DNA of 49,767 bases from Flavobacteriaceae bacterium (GTDB lineage: Bacteria > Bacteroidota > Bacteroidia > Flavobacteriales > Flavobacteriaceae), in the NCBI GenBank assembly GCA_947446635.1, contig CANFHF010000014.1, positions 1-49,767 on the forward strand, given 5' to 3'. Made by a program: the position numbers and the translations under genes. Shown piece by piece: positions 26,736-37,284 of the stretch (positions are counted from its first letter, which is position 1; each line of letters begins with the position of its first letter). The notes under the pieces were generated by a model. It saw nothing but the letters and a program-made list of their open reading frames with translations. It made no database searches and was not told where the DNA came from.

Positions 26736-29567
26736 ATGCTAGAAAACGATAATAACATTGAAATATTGGGTGCGCGAGTACACAATCTGAAAAACATAGA
26801 TGTCCGCATTCCTCGAGAAAAACTGGTGGTGATCACTGGACTTTCGGGTTCCGGGAAATCGTCCTTGGCTTTTGATACGATTTATGCTGAAGGACAACGC
26901 CGTTACGTGGAAACTTTTTCGGCTTACGCCCGACAATTTCTGGGTGGATTGGAACGTCCCGATGTAGATAAAATTGATGGACTTTCTCCCGTTATTGCCA
27001 TCGAACAGAAAACCACCTCCAAGAGCCCACGCTCCACCGTTGGAACGATTACAGAGATTTATGATTTCCTTCGTTTGCTTTATGCACGTGCCGCCGATGC
27101 CTATAGCTATAATACAGGCGAGAAAATGGTTTCCTATGACGATGAGCAAATCAAGGAGTTAATTACCAAAGATTTTGCTGGAAAACGCATTAATATTCTG
27201 GCACCTATTATTCGAGCCAGAAAAGGACATTATGCTGAATTATTCCAACAAATTGCCAAACAAGGCTTTTTGAAAGTTCGCATTAACGGCGACATCAAAG
27301 ACATCACCACGGGAATGAAACTCGACCGTTACAAAACGCACGACATCGAAATCGTGATCGATAGAATGGTTATCGAAGATACGCCTGACAATGAAAAACG
27401 ACTGACCGAAAGCATCAAAACGGCGATGTACCACGGTGAAAATGTGTTGATGATTTTAGACCAGGACTACAATGAAATTCGGTTTTTCAGTCGGAATTTA
27501 ATGTGTCCGACAACCGGAATTTCCTATCAAAATCCGGAACCGAATTTATTTTCGTTCAACTCACCAAAAGGAGCTTGTGAGCATTGCAAAGGTTTGGGAA
27601 CGGTGAATGAAATCAACATCAAAAAGATTATTCCCAATCCGAAATTGTCTATAAACAAAGGTGGTTTTTCGCCTTTGGGCGAATGCAAAAGCAGTTGGAT
27701 GTTCAAACAACTGGAAATCATTGGCGAAAAATACGGTTTCAAATTGACCGACTCCATTTCTACGATTTCCGAAGAAGCGATGGAAATGATTTTGAATGGT
27801 GGCAAGGAAAAATTCTCGGTCGAATCAAAAGTTTTGGGTGTGACTAAAGAATACAAAATTGAGTTTGAAGGGATTTCACATTTCATCAAAAACCAACACG
27901 ACGAAAGTGGTTCTTCAAGTATCAAACGTTGGGCAAAGGAATTTATGGACGAAGTAAATTGTCCAGTTTGTGAAGGTTCACGATTGAAAAAAGAAGCTTT
28001 ATTTTTCAAAATCAACGAGAAAAATATCACCGAATTATGCAATATGGATATTTCGGATGTTACGGCTTGGTTTCTGGAATTGAACACTCATTTATCCGAT
28101 AAACAAAAGACAATTGCCACGGAAGTTATCAAAGAAATCAAAGATCGATTGGCTTTCTTAATGAACGTTGGTTTAGATTATTTAGCTTTAAGTCGAAGCT
28201 CAAAATCACTTTCTGGTGGCGAAGCACAACGCATTCGATTGGCGACACAAATTGGATCGCAGTTGGTGGGTGTATTATATATTCTGGATGAACCGAGCAT
28301 TGGTTTACATCAAAGAGACAATGACAAATTGATTCATTCTTTGGAACAATTACGCGATATTGGCAACTCGGTTATTGTAGTTGAACACGATAAAGACATG
28401 ATTCTACGTGCTGACTACGTGATTGATATAGGTCCGAAAGCGGGAAAACACGGCGGCGAAATCATCAGCAAGGGAACTCCTGCCGAAATTCTGAAAGACC
28501 ACACTTTGACGGCTTCCTACTTGAACGGTGAAATGGAAATTGAAGTTCCCAAAAAACGTCGAGAAGGCAACGGAAATTTTCTAAAACTGACTGGCGCAAC
28601 CGGGAACAATCTGAAAAATGTATCGATAGAATTGCCTTTAGGTAAAATGATTTGCGTGACGGGAGTTTCAGGAAGCGGAAAATCGACATTGATTAACGAA
28701 ACCCTCTACCCTATTCTGAACGCCTATTATTTTAATGGGGTCAAAAAACCAAAACCGTATAAAAAAATTGAAGGTTTGGAACATATCGACAAAGTAATTG
28801 ATATTGACCAAAGTCCAATTGGGCGCACGCCACGATCGAATCCGGCGACCTATACCGAAGTTTTTACGGAAATTAGAAATTTGTTTACGATGACTTCGGA
28901 AAGTATGATTCGGGGTTACAAAGCCGGACGTTTTAGTTTTAACGTAAAAGGCGGGCGTTGTGAAACCTGCGAAGGTTCCGGTGTGAGAACGATAGAAATG
29001 AACTTCCTGCCGGATGTTTATGTCGAATGTGAAACCTGCCAAGGCAAGCGTTTTAACAGAGAAACGTTGGAGATTCGATACAAAGGAAAATCCATTTCGG
29101 ATATATTGAATATGACGGTAGATGAAGCCGTTCCTTTCTTTGAAATGATTCCGAAAATTCATCGAAAAGTAAAAACAATTCAGGATGTTGGTTTGGGCTA
29201 TATTACGCTCGGTCAACAAAGCACAACGCTTTCCGGTGGGGAAGCGCAAAGAATCAAACTAGCGGGAGAATTATCTAAAAAAGATACAGGAAACACGTTT
29301 TATATTTTGGATGAACCCACAACCGGCTTGCATTTTGAGGACATTCGGGTGTTGATGGAAGTGATCAATAAACTGGTGGATAAAGGCAACACCATTTTGA
29401 TTATTGAACACAATATGGACGTGATCAAACTTGCCGATTATATAATTGACATTGGCCCAGAAGGCGGAAAAGGCGGCGGAGAAGTTGTTGCCAAAGGAAC
29501 TCCGGAAGAAGTAGCCAAAAATAAAAAAAGCTACACAGCGCAATTTTTGAAAAAAGAGTTATCTTAG
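26736..29567 (+). CDS. uvrA: excinuclease ABC subunit UvrA, canonical copy
   Basis: A 943-residue UvrA. Walker A 1 is GLSGSGKSS at 35-43, and the second half has [10 protein letters not shown]. Signatures [12 protein letters not shown] and [12 protein letters not shown], and Walker [17 protein letters not shown] and [15 protein letters not shown], are intact. The zinc-finger cysteines are CEHCKG…CPVCEG and CETCEG…CETCQG. The block [18 protein letters not shown] matches E. coli UvrA closely, so this is the likely main lesion-recognition subunit of UvrABC. It follows the divergent uvrA by 54 bases and precedes a LOG-family gene by 15 bases; the three are probably one transcript. uvrB and uvrC are not in the window. 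Confidence 0.95.
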   Translation: MLENDNNIEILGARVHNLKNIDVRIPREKLVVITGLSGSGKSSLAFDTIYAEGQRRYVETFSAYARQFLGGLERPDVDKIDGLSPVIAIEQKTTSKSPRSTVGTITEIYDFLRLLYARAADAYSYNTGEKMVSYDDEQIKELITKDFAGKRINILAPIIRARKGHYAELFQQIAKQGFLKVRINGDIKDITTGMKLDRYKTHDIEIVIDRMVIEDTPDNEKRLTESIKTAMYHGENVLMILDQDYNEIRFFSRNLMCPTTGISYQNPEPNLFSFNSPKGACEHCKGLGTVNEINIKKIIPNPKLSINKGGFSPLGECKSSWMFKQLEIIGEKYGFKLTDSISTISEEAMEMILNGGKEKFSVESKVLGVTKEYKIEFEGISHFIKNQHDESGSSSIKRWAKEFMDEVNCPVCEGSRLKKEALFFKINEKNITELCNMDISDVTAWFLELNTHLSDKQKTIATEVIKEIKDRLAFLMNVGLDYLALSRSSKSLSGGEAQRIRLATQIGSQLVGVLYILDEPSIGLHQRDNDKLIHSLEQLRDIGNSVIVVEHDKDMILRADYVIDIGPKAGKHGGEIISKGTPAEILKDHTLTASYLNGEMEIEVPKKRREGNGNFLKLTGATGNNLKNVSIELPLGKMICVTGVSGSGKSTLINETLYPILNAYYFNGVKKPKPYKKIEGLEHIDKVIDIDQSPIGRTPRSNPATYTEVFTEIRNLFTMTSESMIRGYKAGRFSFNVKGGRCETCEGSGVRTIEMNFLPDVYVECETCQGKRFNRETLEIRYKGKSISDILNMTVDEAVPFFEMIPKIHRKVKTIQDVGLGYITLGQQSTTLSGGEAQRIKLAGELSKKDTGNTFYILDEPTTGLHFEDIRVLMEVINKLVDKGNTILIIEHNMDVIKLADYIIDIGPEGGKGGGEVVAKGTPEEVAKNKKSYTAQFLKKELS

Positions 29568-29582
29568 AAAAAAATACAAAAA

Positions 29583-30311
29583 ATGAAATTACAAGATTTT
29601 GACAATGACGAAGATAAAGTAATACAGGATAAATTCAAAAGAAAGACTTGGAACGAGATACGGACGAACGACAGTTGGGCAATTTTCAAGATTATGTCTG
29701 AGTTTGTAAACGGCTATGAAAATATGGCACGGATTGGTCCTTGTGTTTCTATATTTGGTTCCGCACGAACAAAACCAGAAGACAAATATTATTTATTGGC
29801 CGAAAAAATTGCTTACAAAATAAGTAAAGCGGGATATGGTGTCATTACTGGCGGGGGACCTGGGATCATGGAAGCGAGTAATAAAGGCGCCCAACTTGGC
29901 GGAGGAACTTCAGTGGGGCTGAATATCGCATTGCCTTTTGAACAGCATTTTAACCCTTATATTGATGGCGATAAAAATCTAAATTTCGATTATTTCTTTG
30001 TCAGAAAAGTAATGTTTGTTAAATATTCACAAGGATTTGTAGTGATGCCTGGGGGCTTTGGAACTATGGATGAATTGTTTGAAGCATTGACTTTAATACA
30101 GACAAAAAAAATTGGAAAATTTCCAATCATATTGGTTGGAACTGCTTTTTGGTCGGGATTAATCGATTGGATACGAACCGTATTGGTAGAAAAAGAACAA
30201 ACGGTACATTTAGAGGATTTAGATTTATATAAAATTGTTGATACCGAAGATGAAGTGGTTGATGTCTTAGATAAGTTCTACAAAAAATACGATCTAACCC
30301 CTAATTTTTAG
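29583..30311 (+). CDS. LOG family protein (TIGR00730 type)
   Basis: The 242-residue protein has a Rossmann-like fold with the two LOG-family motifs: GGGPGIMEASNKGA (about 94-107) and PGGFGTMDELFE (about 157-168). LOG enzymes split nucleotide 5'-monophosphates of cytokinin type or act as generic AMP/pyrimidine/purine 5'-nucleotide nucleosidases; the motif set fits phosphoribohydrolase activity. The N-terminal ~45 residues are extra and charged. It starts 15 bases after uvrA, so it is probably translated from the same transcript. A role in nucleotide salvage is inferred from the family; the substrate is not known. Confidence 0.85.
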   Translation: MKLQDFDNDEDKVIQDKFKRKTWNEIRTNDSWAIFKIMSEFVNGYENMARIGPCVSIFGSARTKPEDKYYLLAEKIAYKISKAGYGVITGGGPGIMEASNKGAQLGGGTSVGLNIALPFEQHFNPYIDGDKNLNFDYFFVRKVMFVKYSQGFVVMPGGFGTMDELFEALTLIQTKKIGKFPIILVGTAFWSGLIDWIRTVLVEKEQTVHLEDLDLYKIVDTEDEVVDVLDKFYKKYDLTPNF

Positions 30312-30368
30312 ACAATTTTTTTCTATATTTATAGAATAGCATTTGACTTATAAACCACCTATAAACTA

Positions 30369-33197
30369 TTGAACTCATTTTATAAAAATATAGTTTACCT
30401 ACTTGTTTTATTTACTTCGTTAAAGCAGTATAGCCAAAACAATTCCCATCTTGTAGTCGAACTAAATACGGTAAAAAAAACGTTGGCTATTCAACAAGAA
30501 CTTGTTTTTTTTAATCAGTCACAAGACACATTAACCGCTCTTGTTTTGAATGACTGGAATAATGCCTATTTCTCAAAATCGACACCTCTTGCTAGAAGAT
30601 TTTCTGATGAGTTTTACAGAGGATTTCATTTAGCCAAAAAAGAAGAACTAGGAAGTACCGCTGTTTTAGCTATCACAGACACTGGGAAATTACCTTTTGT
30701 TTGGAACAGAACCAATAAGAATCCCGATTTAATTGTAGTTGATTTGAAGGAGAAGCTGTTGCCAAATCAAAAAATTACATTAGAGCTTTCCTATATCATA
30801 AAAGTGCCTAGTAATAAATTCACCAAATATGGATACGGGGATAATGACCGAATGAATTTAAAAAATTGGGTTCTCACTCCTTCTCGCTATGAAAACCATG
30901 CATTTGCCACTTACAACAATAACAATCTAGATGATATTGCCAATGGGGTTACTGATTTTGATATTGAAATGAAGATTCCTAAAAACCTAGAAGTAACATC
31001 TGATTTAAATACATTTAAAAAAGCTCAAACAGAAAGCTATTGCATATATAAATTAATAGGGAAAAATAGAATCGATTTTAGTCTTTTTATAGAACCAAAA
31101 TTGAGTTTTTATAGTTATAAAAACAAGAACATAGAAGTCCTTACTAGTTTAAAAAGCAGGAAAATAGACAATAATCAAAAAGCAATAATTGTAGATCGAG
31201 TCGCTAGTTTTGCTAACGATTTTATTGGGAAGTATCCATATGAAAAAATAACAGTTTCTGAAGACGATTATGAGCGGAATCCATTTTATGGTTTAAACCA
31301 ATTACCTTCATTTATTACTGCATTTTCGGATGAATTCGTTTTCGAAATTAAATTTCTAAAAACCTATTTGAACAATTATCTCAAAAACAGTTTAAAATTA
31401 GATCCCCGAAAAGACAATTGGATATATGATGGAATTCAAATATATATGATGATGAACTATATAGAAAAATATCATCCAGATAGTAAGATGTTAGGGCGTC
31501 TTTCTAGTTTAAAATTGTTAAAAAGTTACAACCTTACCCAATTGGGATTTAATGAGCAATATAGCTATTTTTATATGTTAATGGCTCGGAAAAATTTAGA
31601 CCAACCGCTTGGGACTTCTAAAAACAATTTAATAAAATTTAACGAACAAATTTCCGGAAAATACCGTGCTGGATTAAGTTTAAAATTTTTGTCGGATTAT
31701 CTTGAAGACAATTCGGTAAACAAAAGCATTTGGGAATTCTATAATCAAAATAAAGGAAAGCAAGTTAACAGAACTGATTTTGAGAATTTAATGAAATCCA
31801 ACACAAAAAAGGATATTAGTTGGTTTTTCAAGACTATTATTAACTCCCGTGACATAATAGATTACAAATTTGCAAATGTTTTAAAAACAAAAGACAGTAT
31901 TCATTTTTCCTTAAAAAACAAAACTAGCGTGCATGTGCCGATATCTATCTATGGATTTAAAAAAGGAGAGGTGGTCTTTAAAGAATGGTTGGATACCAAA
32001 ATTCCTAATAGCATTTTTAAATTTGAAAGAAAAGGAGTTGACAAACTTGTTTTAAACTATGATAATGAAGTTCCTGAATATAATTTAAGGAATAACTGGA
32101 AAAAACTAGAAGGTTTTTTCCCGAATAACAGACCTTTGAAGTTTGTTTTTATGAAAGATTTAGAAGACCCTTATTACAATCAAATTTTATATATACCCAC
32201 ATTAAATTATAATTTTTACGATGGTTTATCTCCTGGAATTAGACTACAAAATAAGACTATTTTAGACAAACCATTTATCTTCGATGTAAACCCAGCTTAT
32301 TCTACAAAATCAAAGTCTATAACTGGGATTGCTTTATTTGCTGTAAATCAAAATTATAGAGACAGTAATTTATATAACATACGATATTCAGCTAGTGGAA
32401 CCTATTTTCATTATGCGCCTGATGCTTCTTATTTAAAAATTAACCCCATGATACAATTAAATATTCGGCAAGAAAATTATAGGGATAATAGAAAACAATT
32501 AATTGTGATACGAGAAGTAATGGTAAACCGGGAAAAAAGTGCTATTATTTTAGATAATACAGCTGAAAACTATTCCGTTTTTAATGTAAAATATTATAAT
32601 ACGAAAACAGAAGTTGTAAATTATATGAATTTTGTAACTGACGTACAACTGGCTACTAAATTTGGGAAAGTTTCTGCTGAAATGGAGTACAGAAAACTAC
32701 TTGAAAACAATCACCAATTAGATCTAAGATTATACTTAGGGGGATTCGTATACAATAGAACCAACTCTAATTTTTTTAGTTTTGCGCTGGACCGACCTAC
32801 AGATTATCTTTTTGATTACAACTATTTTGGAAGATCCGAAAACTCTGGTTTTTTTAGCCAACAATTTATTTTGTCTGAAGGCGGTTTCAAATCAAAATTA
32901 GAAACACCATATGCAAACCAATGGATTTCGACCTTTAACACTAGTTATTCCCTTTGGAATTGGGTTGCTATTTATGGTGATGCAGGGTTGATAAAAAACA
33001 AATTTCAAAAAGATAAATTTGTATATGATAGCGGCATTCGAATCAACTTAGTTTCCGATTACTTTGAATTATTTTTACCTGTTTATTCCATGAAGGGATG
33101 GGAAATTTCACAGAAAAAATATCCAGAAAAAATACGATTCATTATCACTTTTAATCCAAAAAAATTACTTGAACTTTTCACGCGGAAATGGTTTTAA
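30369..33197 (+). CDS. M1-like protein without zinc site, joined to a probable outer-membrane barrel
   Basis: The product is 942 residues. A stop codon at 30351 excludes upstream starts, and no early ATG exists, so TTG at 30369 is the likely start; it gives a credible signal peptide (about 1-23, ending QYSQ). Residues ~25-490 resemble the M1 aminopeptidase fold, for instance KIPKNLEVTSDL and KDNWIYDGIQIYMMMNYIEKY. However, the place of HExxH reads FEIKFLKTYLNN, so the zinc ligands are missing and peptidase activity is unlikely. The C-terminal ~350 residues alternate aromatic/polar strands and look like an outer-membrane barrel (for example LDLRLYLGGFVYNR, ISTFNTSYSLWNWVAIYGDAG). Function is unknown. 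Confidence 0.72.
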   Translation: MNSFYKNIVYLLVLFTSLKQYSQNNSHLVVELNTVKKTLAIQQELVFFNQSQDTLTALVLNDWNNAYFSKSTPLARRFSDEFYRGFHLAKKEELGSTAVLAITDTGKLPFVWNRTNKNPDLIVVDLKEKLLPNQKITLELSYIIKVPSNKFTKYGYGDNDRMNLKNWVLTPSRYENHAFATYNNNNLDDIANGVTDFDIEMKIPKNLEVTSDLNTFKKAQTESYCIYKLIGKNRIDFSLFIEPKLSFYSYKNKNIEVLTSLKSRKIDNNQKAIIVDRVASFANDFIGKYPYEKITVSEDDYERNPFYGLNQLPSFITAFSDEFVFEIKFLKTYLNNYLKNSLKLDPRKDNWIYDGIQIYMMMNYIEKYHPDSKMLGRLSSLKLLKSYNLTQLGFNEQYSYFYMLMARKNLDQPLGTSKNNLIKFNEQISGKYRAGLSLKFLSDYLEDNSVNKSIWEFYNQNKGKQVNRTDFENLMKSNTKKDISWFFKTIINSRDIIDYKFANVLKTKDSIHFSLKNKTSVHVPISIYGFKKGEVVFKEWLDTKIPNSIFKFERKGVDKLVLNYDNEVPEYNLRNNWKKLEGFFPNNRPLKFVFMKDLEDPYYNQILYIPTLNYNFYDGLSPGIRLQNKTILDKPFIFDVNPAYSTKSKSITGIALFAVNQNYRDSNLYNIRYSASGTYFHYAPDASYLKINPMIQLNIRQENYRDNRKQLIVIREVMVNREKSAIILDNTAENYSVFNVKYYNTKTEVVNYMNFVTDVQLATKFGKVSAEMEYRKLLENNHQLDLRLYLGGFVYNRTNSNFFSFALDRPTDYLFDYNYFGRSENSGFFSQQFILSEGGFKSKLETPYANQWISTFNTSYSLWNWVAIYGDAGLIKNKFQKDKFVYDSGIRINLVSDYFELFLPVYSMKGWEISQKKYPEKIRFIITFNPKKLLELFTRKWF

Positions 33198-33350
33198 TTA
33201 TACTAAAAAAAGCCTATTTCAGTAAACTATTATTTCAAAAAAAGTAATTTTAATTAATATAATGTAAAAAATGGATTATTAAATAAAATTTGATAGCCAA
33301 AAATTAAATGGCATTTCTTCAATGAATTATGAAAACAATAAGTTTTTAAG

Positions 33351-33358
33351 TAAATTTG
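33351..33358 (+). promoter_or_regulatory. -7 box upstream of the fused E1 gene
   Basis: TAAATTTG matches TAnnTTTG and lies 27 bases before the ATG at 33385. TTA at 33327-33329, 21 bases upstream, is the nearest -33 candidate. Confidence 0.4.
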
Positions 33359-33384
33359 TTTCCTAAAGTTATACTTTTTAAAAT

Positions 33385-35793
33385 ATGATAAAAGAAAAAA
33401 CCAATACTACATTGACATTTGAGGATTTCAAAACTGAAGTATTGAACGACTACAAAATAGCGATAAAAAGTCGAGAATGTAGTCTTCTAGGACGTAAAGA
33501 AGTATTAACTGGAAAAGCAAAATTTGGGATTTTTGGTGACGGAAAAGAAGTGCCTCAATTAGCGATGGCAAAATTTTTTAAAAATGGTGATTTCCGTTCT
33601 GGTTATTATCGCGATCAAACTTTCATGATGGCTATAGGCGAGTTGTCAATACAACAATTTTTCGCGGGATTATATGGCCATAACGACATCGCGCATGATC
33701 CCATGTCTGCAGGGAGACAAATGGGTGGTCATTTTACAACTCATAGTTTGAATGAAGATGGAACCTGGAAGAATTTGACCAAACAAAAAAATTCTAGCGC
33801 AGACATTTCACCAACGGCTGCTCAAATGCCTCGATTACTAGGTATCGCCCAAGCCTCAAAAATATACAGACAAGTACAAGAAATCCCTAATAATTCGAAT
33901 TTTTCCAACAATGGAAATGAAATTGCATGGGGTACCATTGGCAATGCAAGTACTTCTGAAGGTGTTTTTTTCGAAACTATAAATGCTGCCGGAGTACTAC
34001 AAGTACCATTAATATTGAGTGTTTGGGATGATGAATATGGAATTTCAGTACATGCAAAACATCAAACTACAAAAGAAAGTATTTCTGAAATTTTAAAAGG
34101 GTATCAAAGAGAGGACAATACTAATGGTTTCGAAATAGTAAAAGTTAAAGGTTGGGATTATGCCGATTTAATAGCTACATATGAAAAAGCTGCCGATTTA
34201 GCTCGAGAAAAACACATTCCAGTATTAATTCATGTAGAACAATTAACCCAGCCATTAGGACATTCAAGTTCAGGTTCACATGAGCGCTATAAAACCGCTG
34301 CAAGACTTGCTTGGGAAAAAGATTTTGACTGCTTACGCCAAATGAAATTGTGGATGATTGCAATTAATGTTGCTTCTCCAGAAGAAATTGACATTATTGA
34401 TGCCCAAACAAGAAAAGAAGTTTTAGAAGGAAAAAAAGCAGCTTGGAATGCCTTTATAGAACCTGTAATCGAAGAACAAAAGGAATTTTTAAACTTATTG
34501 GAAAAAATGGCACCTTCCAGTAAGAGTAAAGATATAATACTAAAATACATATCCGATTTAACAAGCATAAAGACCCCATTAAGGAAAGAAATTTTGGTAA
34601 CTGCACGTAAAATTTTGCGATTAGTAATTAACGAAAATGGTAAAGCCGAATTGTCGGATTGGATAACAAACTATACCTTTAAATCACAACAAATATTCAA
34701 CAGTAATTTGTTTTCTGAATCGAGTTCAAATGTACTTTCCGTAAAAAAAATACTACCTGAATATAGCTCAAATGCAAAAAAAGATACCGATGGACGAATA
34801 ATTTTGCGAAATAACTTTGATGCTATACTTACAAAATATCCTGAAGTTTTAATTTTTGGTGAAGATGCCGGGAATATAGGAGATGTAAACCAAGGACTCG
34901 AAGGGTTACAGGAAAAATATGGCGAGCTACGAGTTGCTGATGCGGGAATTAGGGAAGCTACCATTATCGGACAAGGGATAGGAATGGCGCTAAGAGGTTT
35001 ACGTCCAATTGCAGAAATCCAATATTTGGATTATCTATTGTATGCGATTCAAATTTTAAGCGACGATTTGGCGACCTTACAATATAGAACGGTAGGAAAG
35101 CAAAAAGCACCGCTAATCATTAGAACGCGTGGGCACCGATTAGAAGGTATTTGGCATTCCGGATCACCTATGGGAATGATCATAAATGCTTTAAGGGGTA
35201 TTCATATTTTGGTACCTAGAGACATGACAAAAGCAGCTGGTTTTTATAATACTTTGTTAGAATGTGACGAACCCGCCCTTGTTATAGAGTGTCTCAATGG
35301 GTATCGATTGAAAGAAAAAATGCCTTTGAATTTTGGAGAATTCAAAACACCAATTGGCGTGGTAGAGACTCTAAAAGAAGGAAACGATATTACTCTAGTT
35401 TCTTATGGCTCCACCCTACGTTTAGTGGAAGAAGCAGCAAAAGAATTATTGGAAATTGGTATTGATTGCGAAATAATCGACATACAATCCTTGCTCCCTT
35501 TTGATATAAACCATGACATTGTTAAAAGTATTGCCAAAACCAATCGGCTTTTAGTGATCGACGAGGATGTTCCCGGTGGAGCATCGGCTTATATTTTACA
35601 ACAAATTATAGAAAATCAGGATGGCTATAATCATCTCGACAGTAAGCCACAAACATTAACAGCAAAAGCACACAGGCCAGCTTATGGTTCTGATGGCGAT
35701 TATTTTTCAAAACCCTCTATCGAAGACATTTTCGAAAAGGCATATGGTATGATGAACGAGGTAAATCCATCAAAATATCCGGTTTTGTATTAA
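33385..35793 (+). CDS. fused alpha/beta E1 component of a 2-oxoacid dehydrogenase
   Basis: An 802-residue fusion. The first half (about 1-440) is the E1 alpha-type TPP-binding domain: GHFTTHSLN, GTIGNASTSEGVFFETINAA and WDDEYGIS are present. The second half (about 470-802) is E1 beta: ILIFGEDAGNIGDVNQG, RVADAGIREATIIGQGIGMA, TRGHRLEGIWHSGSPMG, and a transketolase C-domain with VIDEDVPGGASAYI. Such enzymes decarboxylate pyruvate, branched-chain 2-oxoacids or similar, passing acyl groups to lipoyl E2. The fused form is common in Bacteroidota and mostly assigned to branched-chain (2-oxoisovalerate-type) complexes. No E2/E3 gene is adjacent, so substrate choice stays open. It ends 5 bases from the convergent flippase gene. 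Confidence 0.85.
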   Translation: MIKEKTNTTLTFEDFKTEVLNDYKIAIKSRECSLLGRKEVLTGKAKFGIFGDGKEVPQLAMAKFFKNGDFRSGYYRDQTFMMAIGELSIQQFFAGLYGHNDIAHDPMSAGRQMGGHFTTHSLNEDGTWKNLTKQKNSSADISPTAAQMPRLLGIAQASKIYRQVQEIPNNSNFSNNGNEIAWGTIGNASTSEGVFFETINAAGVLQVPLILSVWDDEYGISVHAKHQTTKESISEILKGYQREDNTNGFEIVKVKGWDYADLIATYEKAADLAREKHIPVLIHVEQLTQPLGHSSSGSHERYKTAARLAWEKDFDCLRQMKLWMIAINVASPEEIDIIDAQTRKEVLEGKKAAWNAFIEPVIEEQKEFLNLLEKMAPSSKSKDIILKYISDLTSIKTPLRKEILVTARKILRLVINENGKAELSDWITNYTFKSQQIFNSNLFSESSSNVLSVKKILPEYSSNAKKDTDGRIILRNNFDAILTKYPEVLIFGEDAGNIGDVNQGLEGLQEKYGELRVADAGIREATIIGQGIGMALRGLRPIAEIQYLDYLLYAIQILSDDLATLQYRTVGKQKAPLIIRTRGHRLEGIWHSGSPMGMIINALRGIHILVPRDMTKAAGFYNTLLECDEPALVIECLNGYRLKEKMPLNFGEFKTPIGVVETLKEGNDITLVSYGSTLRLVEEAAKELLEIGIDCEIIDIQSLLPFDINHDIVKSIAKTNRLLVIDEDVPGGASAYILQQIIENQDGYNHLDSKPQTLTAKAHRPAYGSDGDYFSKPSIEDIFEKAYGMMNEVNPSKYPVLY

Positions 35794-35798
35794 GAGTA

Positions 35799-37268
35799 TT
35801 ACTTGATAACCTTCAGTTTTTTCAAGACATTGTCAATGACTTGGTTTATTTCAATAGAAATTACAAATCTATAATTCAGATAAACATAGGCAATGGTCAA
35901 TACTATCGATTTTAACCCAATCGATATAATAGGATTAAACGGAAACTCCCAGAAATAAAACAAAAGAAATAAAACTAGTGTAAGTACTATTGAATAAAAG
36001 GTTTGATTGGTGAAAGGATATAAATTCAGACGTTTTACCACAAAAAGCAATTTAGCCAAACTATATAATGTAATTGACAATAAAGTAGCGAATGCCGAAC
36101 CAATAATACCAAAAATAGGAATAAAAATCATATTTAACCCTACAGTTAAAATGACCAAAATCACTCCCAAAAACAACACCATTCGGTAATATTTTGTATT
36201 GAAAATAATAGCATTATTATTCCCCAAAATCAAATCAAAATATTTAGAAAGACCGATCATAAAAACAACCAAAATTCCTCCAGCATATTCCGGCGGAACC
36301 ATTTCATAAAGCTTATTGATATTCACAAAAATACCCAACATCACATATCCACCCACCATTTGTAAATTGATGGATGTTTTTTTGTATAAAACATTCATTT
36401 CATCGTGCTTGTTTTCGTGCATCAATTTGGCTGTAATGGGATACACAATTTGATGCATTGCCCGACTGGGAACAGAAATAACTAGAGCAATATAAGTAGC
36501 CACCGAATAAAAGGCAATATTCTCGATATTCATATATTGATTCAATATCATTTTATCCCCATCCAATAGTAAATTAGCAACACTTCCTGATAAAATAATA
36601 TAAAAAGTATAGGTTAAAATAGCTTTAGTATTTATGGGTATTGTAAACTGAAAATTGGGTTTCTGAATACTAAATGCATAGAACATCGTTATCAACAAGG
36701 CCAGGAAATACAATCCTGCGGTAGCATACACAAAACCTTCGACGGTAAGCCAATGGTAATAAACTCCTATTAATAGAAATAACGAAAACAAACGCAAACC
36801 TACCTCTTTGATAAAATTTCCAAAAACAGAATGCATATGAACTCGCAACCAAGCATAAAAAATTTCGAAATAAGCCATACATAATGCAATGAACGGAATT
36901 AGCCAAATATAATTTTTTACGATTGCGTTCTTTTTTGAAAGGAAGAATAAAATCTCGTCATAAAAAACAAACCCTATCAATAATAATGGAATTATTAAGA
37001 ACAAGGGGAACAAAACGGTAAAAGATAAAAAACGGGATCGTTCCACATCCGTTTCATATTGGGAGTAGAATTTCACTAGGGTGTTTTGCATTCCAATAGC
37101 AAACAATGGCATAATTACATTAGCACTAGATGTTATATAATTCGTTAAACCATAAAAAGTTGCCCCGAGAAAAACTGGATACAAATAAATGGTATTGATA
37201 CCTCCAATCGCAAAACCGATATAAGTTATTATGGTGTTTTTAAACGATTGATTTAATACTATTCCCAT
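35799..37268 (-). CDS. oligosaccharide flippase (Wzx/MATE-like)
   Basis: A 489-residue polytopic protein with about 12-14 hydrophobic helices and a start (KNTIITYIGFAIGGINTIYLYPVFLGATFYGL) typical of the polysaccharide-transport (Wzx/RfbX) branch of the MOP superfamily. These carry lipid-linked glycans across the inner membrane. It lies 16 bases downstream of a GT4 glycosyltransferase gene on the same strand, which supports a cell-surface glycan role. The mixed hydrophobic pattern agrees with no soluble domain. The exact glycan is unknown. Confidence 0.85.
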   Translation of the reverse strand: MGIVLNQSFKNTIITYIGFAIGGINTIYLYPVFLGATFYGLTNYITSSANVIMPLFAIGMQNTLVKFYSQYETDVERSRFLSFTVLFPLFLIIPLLLIGFVFYDEILFFLSKKNAIVKNYIWLIPFIALCMAYFEIFYAWLRVHMHSVFGNFIKEVGLRLFSLFLLIGVYYHWLTVEGFVYATAGLYFLALLITMFYAFSIQKPNFQFTIPINTKAILTYTFYIILSGSVANLLLDGDKMILNQYMNIENIAFYSVATYIALVISVPSRAMHQIVYPITAKLMHENKHDEMNVLYKKTSINLQMVGGYVMLGIFVNINKLYEMVPPEYAGGILVVFMIGLSKYFDLILGNNNAIIFNTKYYRMVLFLGVILVILTVGLNMIFIPIFGIIGSAFATLLSITLYSLAKLLFVVKRLNLYPFTNQTFYSIVLTLVLFLLFYFWEFPFNPIISIGLKSIVLTIAYVYLNYRFVISIEINQVIDNVLKKLKVIK

Positions 37269-37284
37269 TATTTTTTTTAGGATA

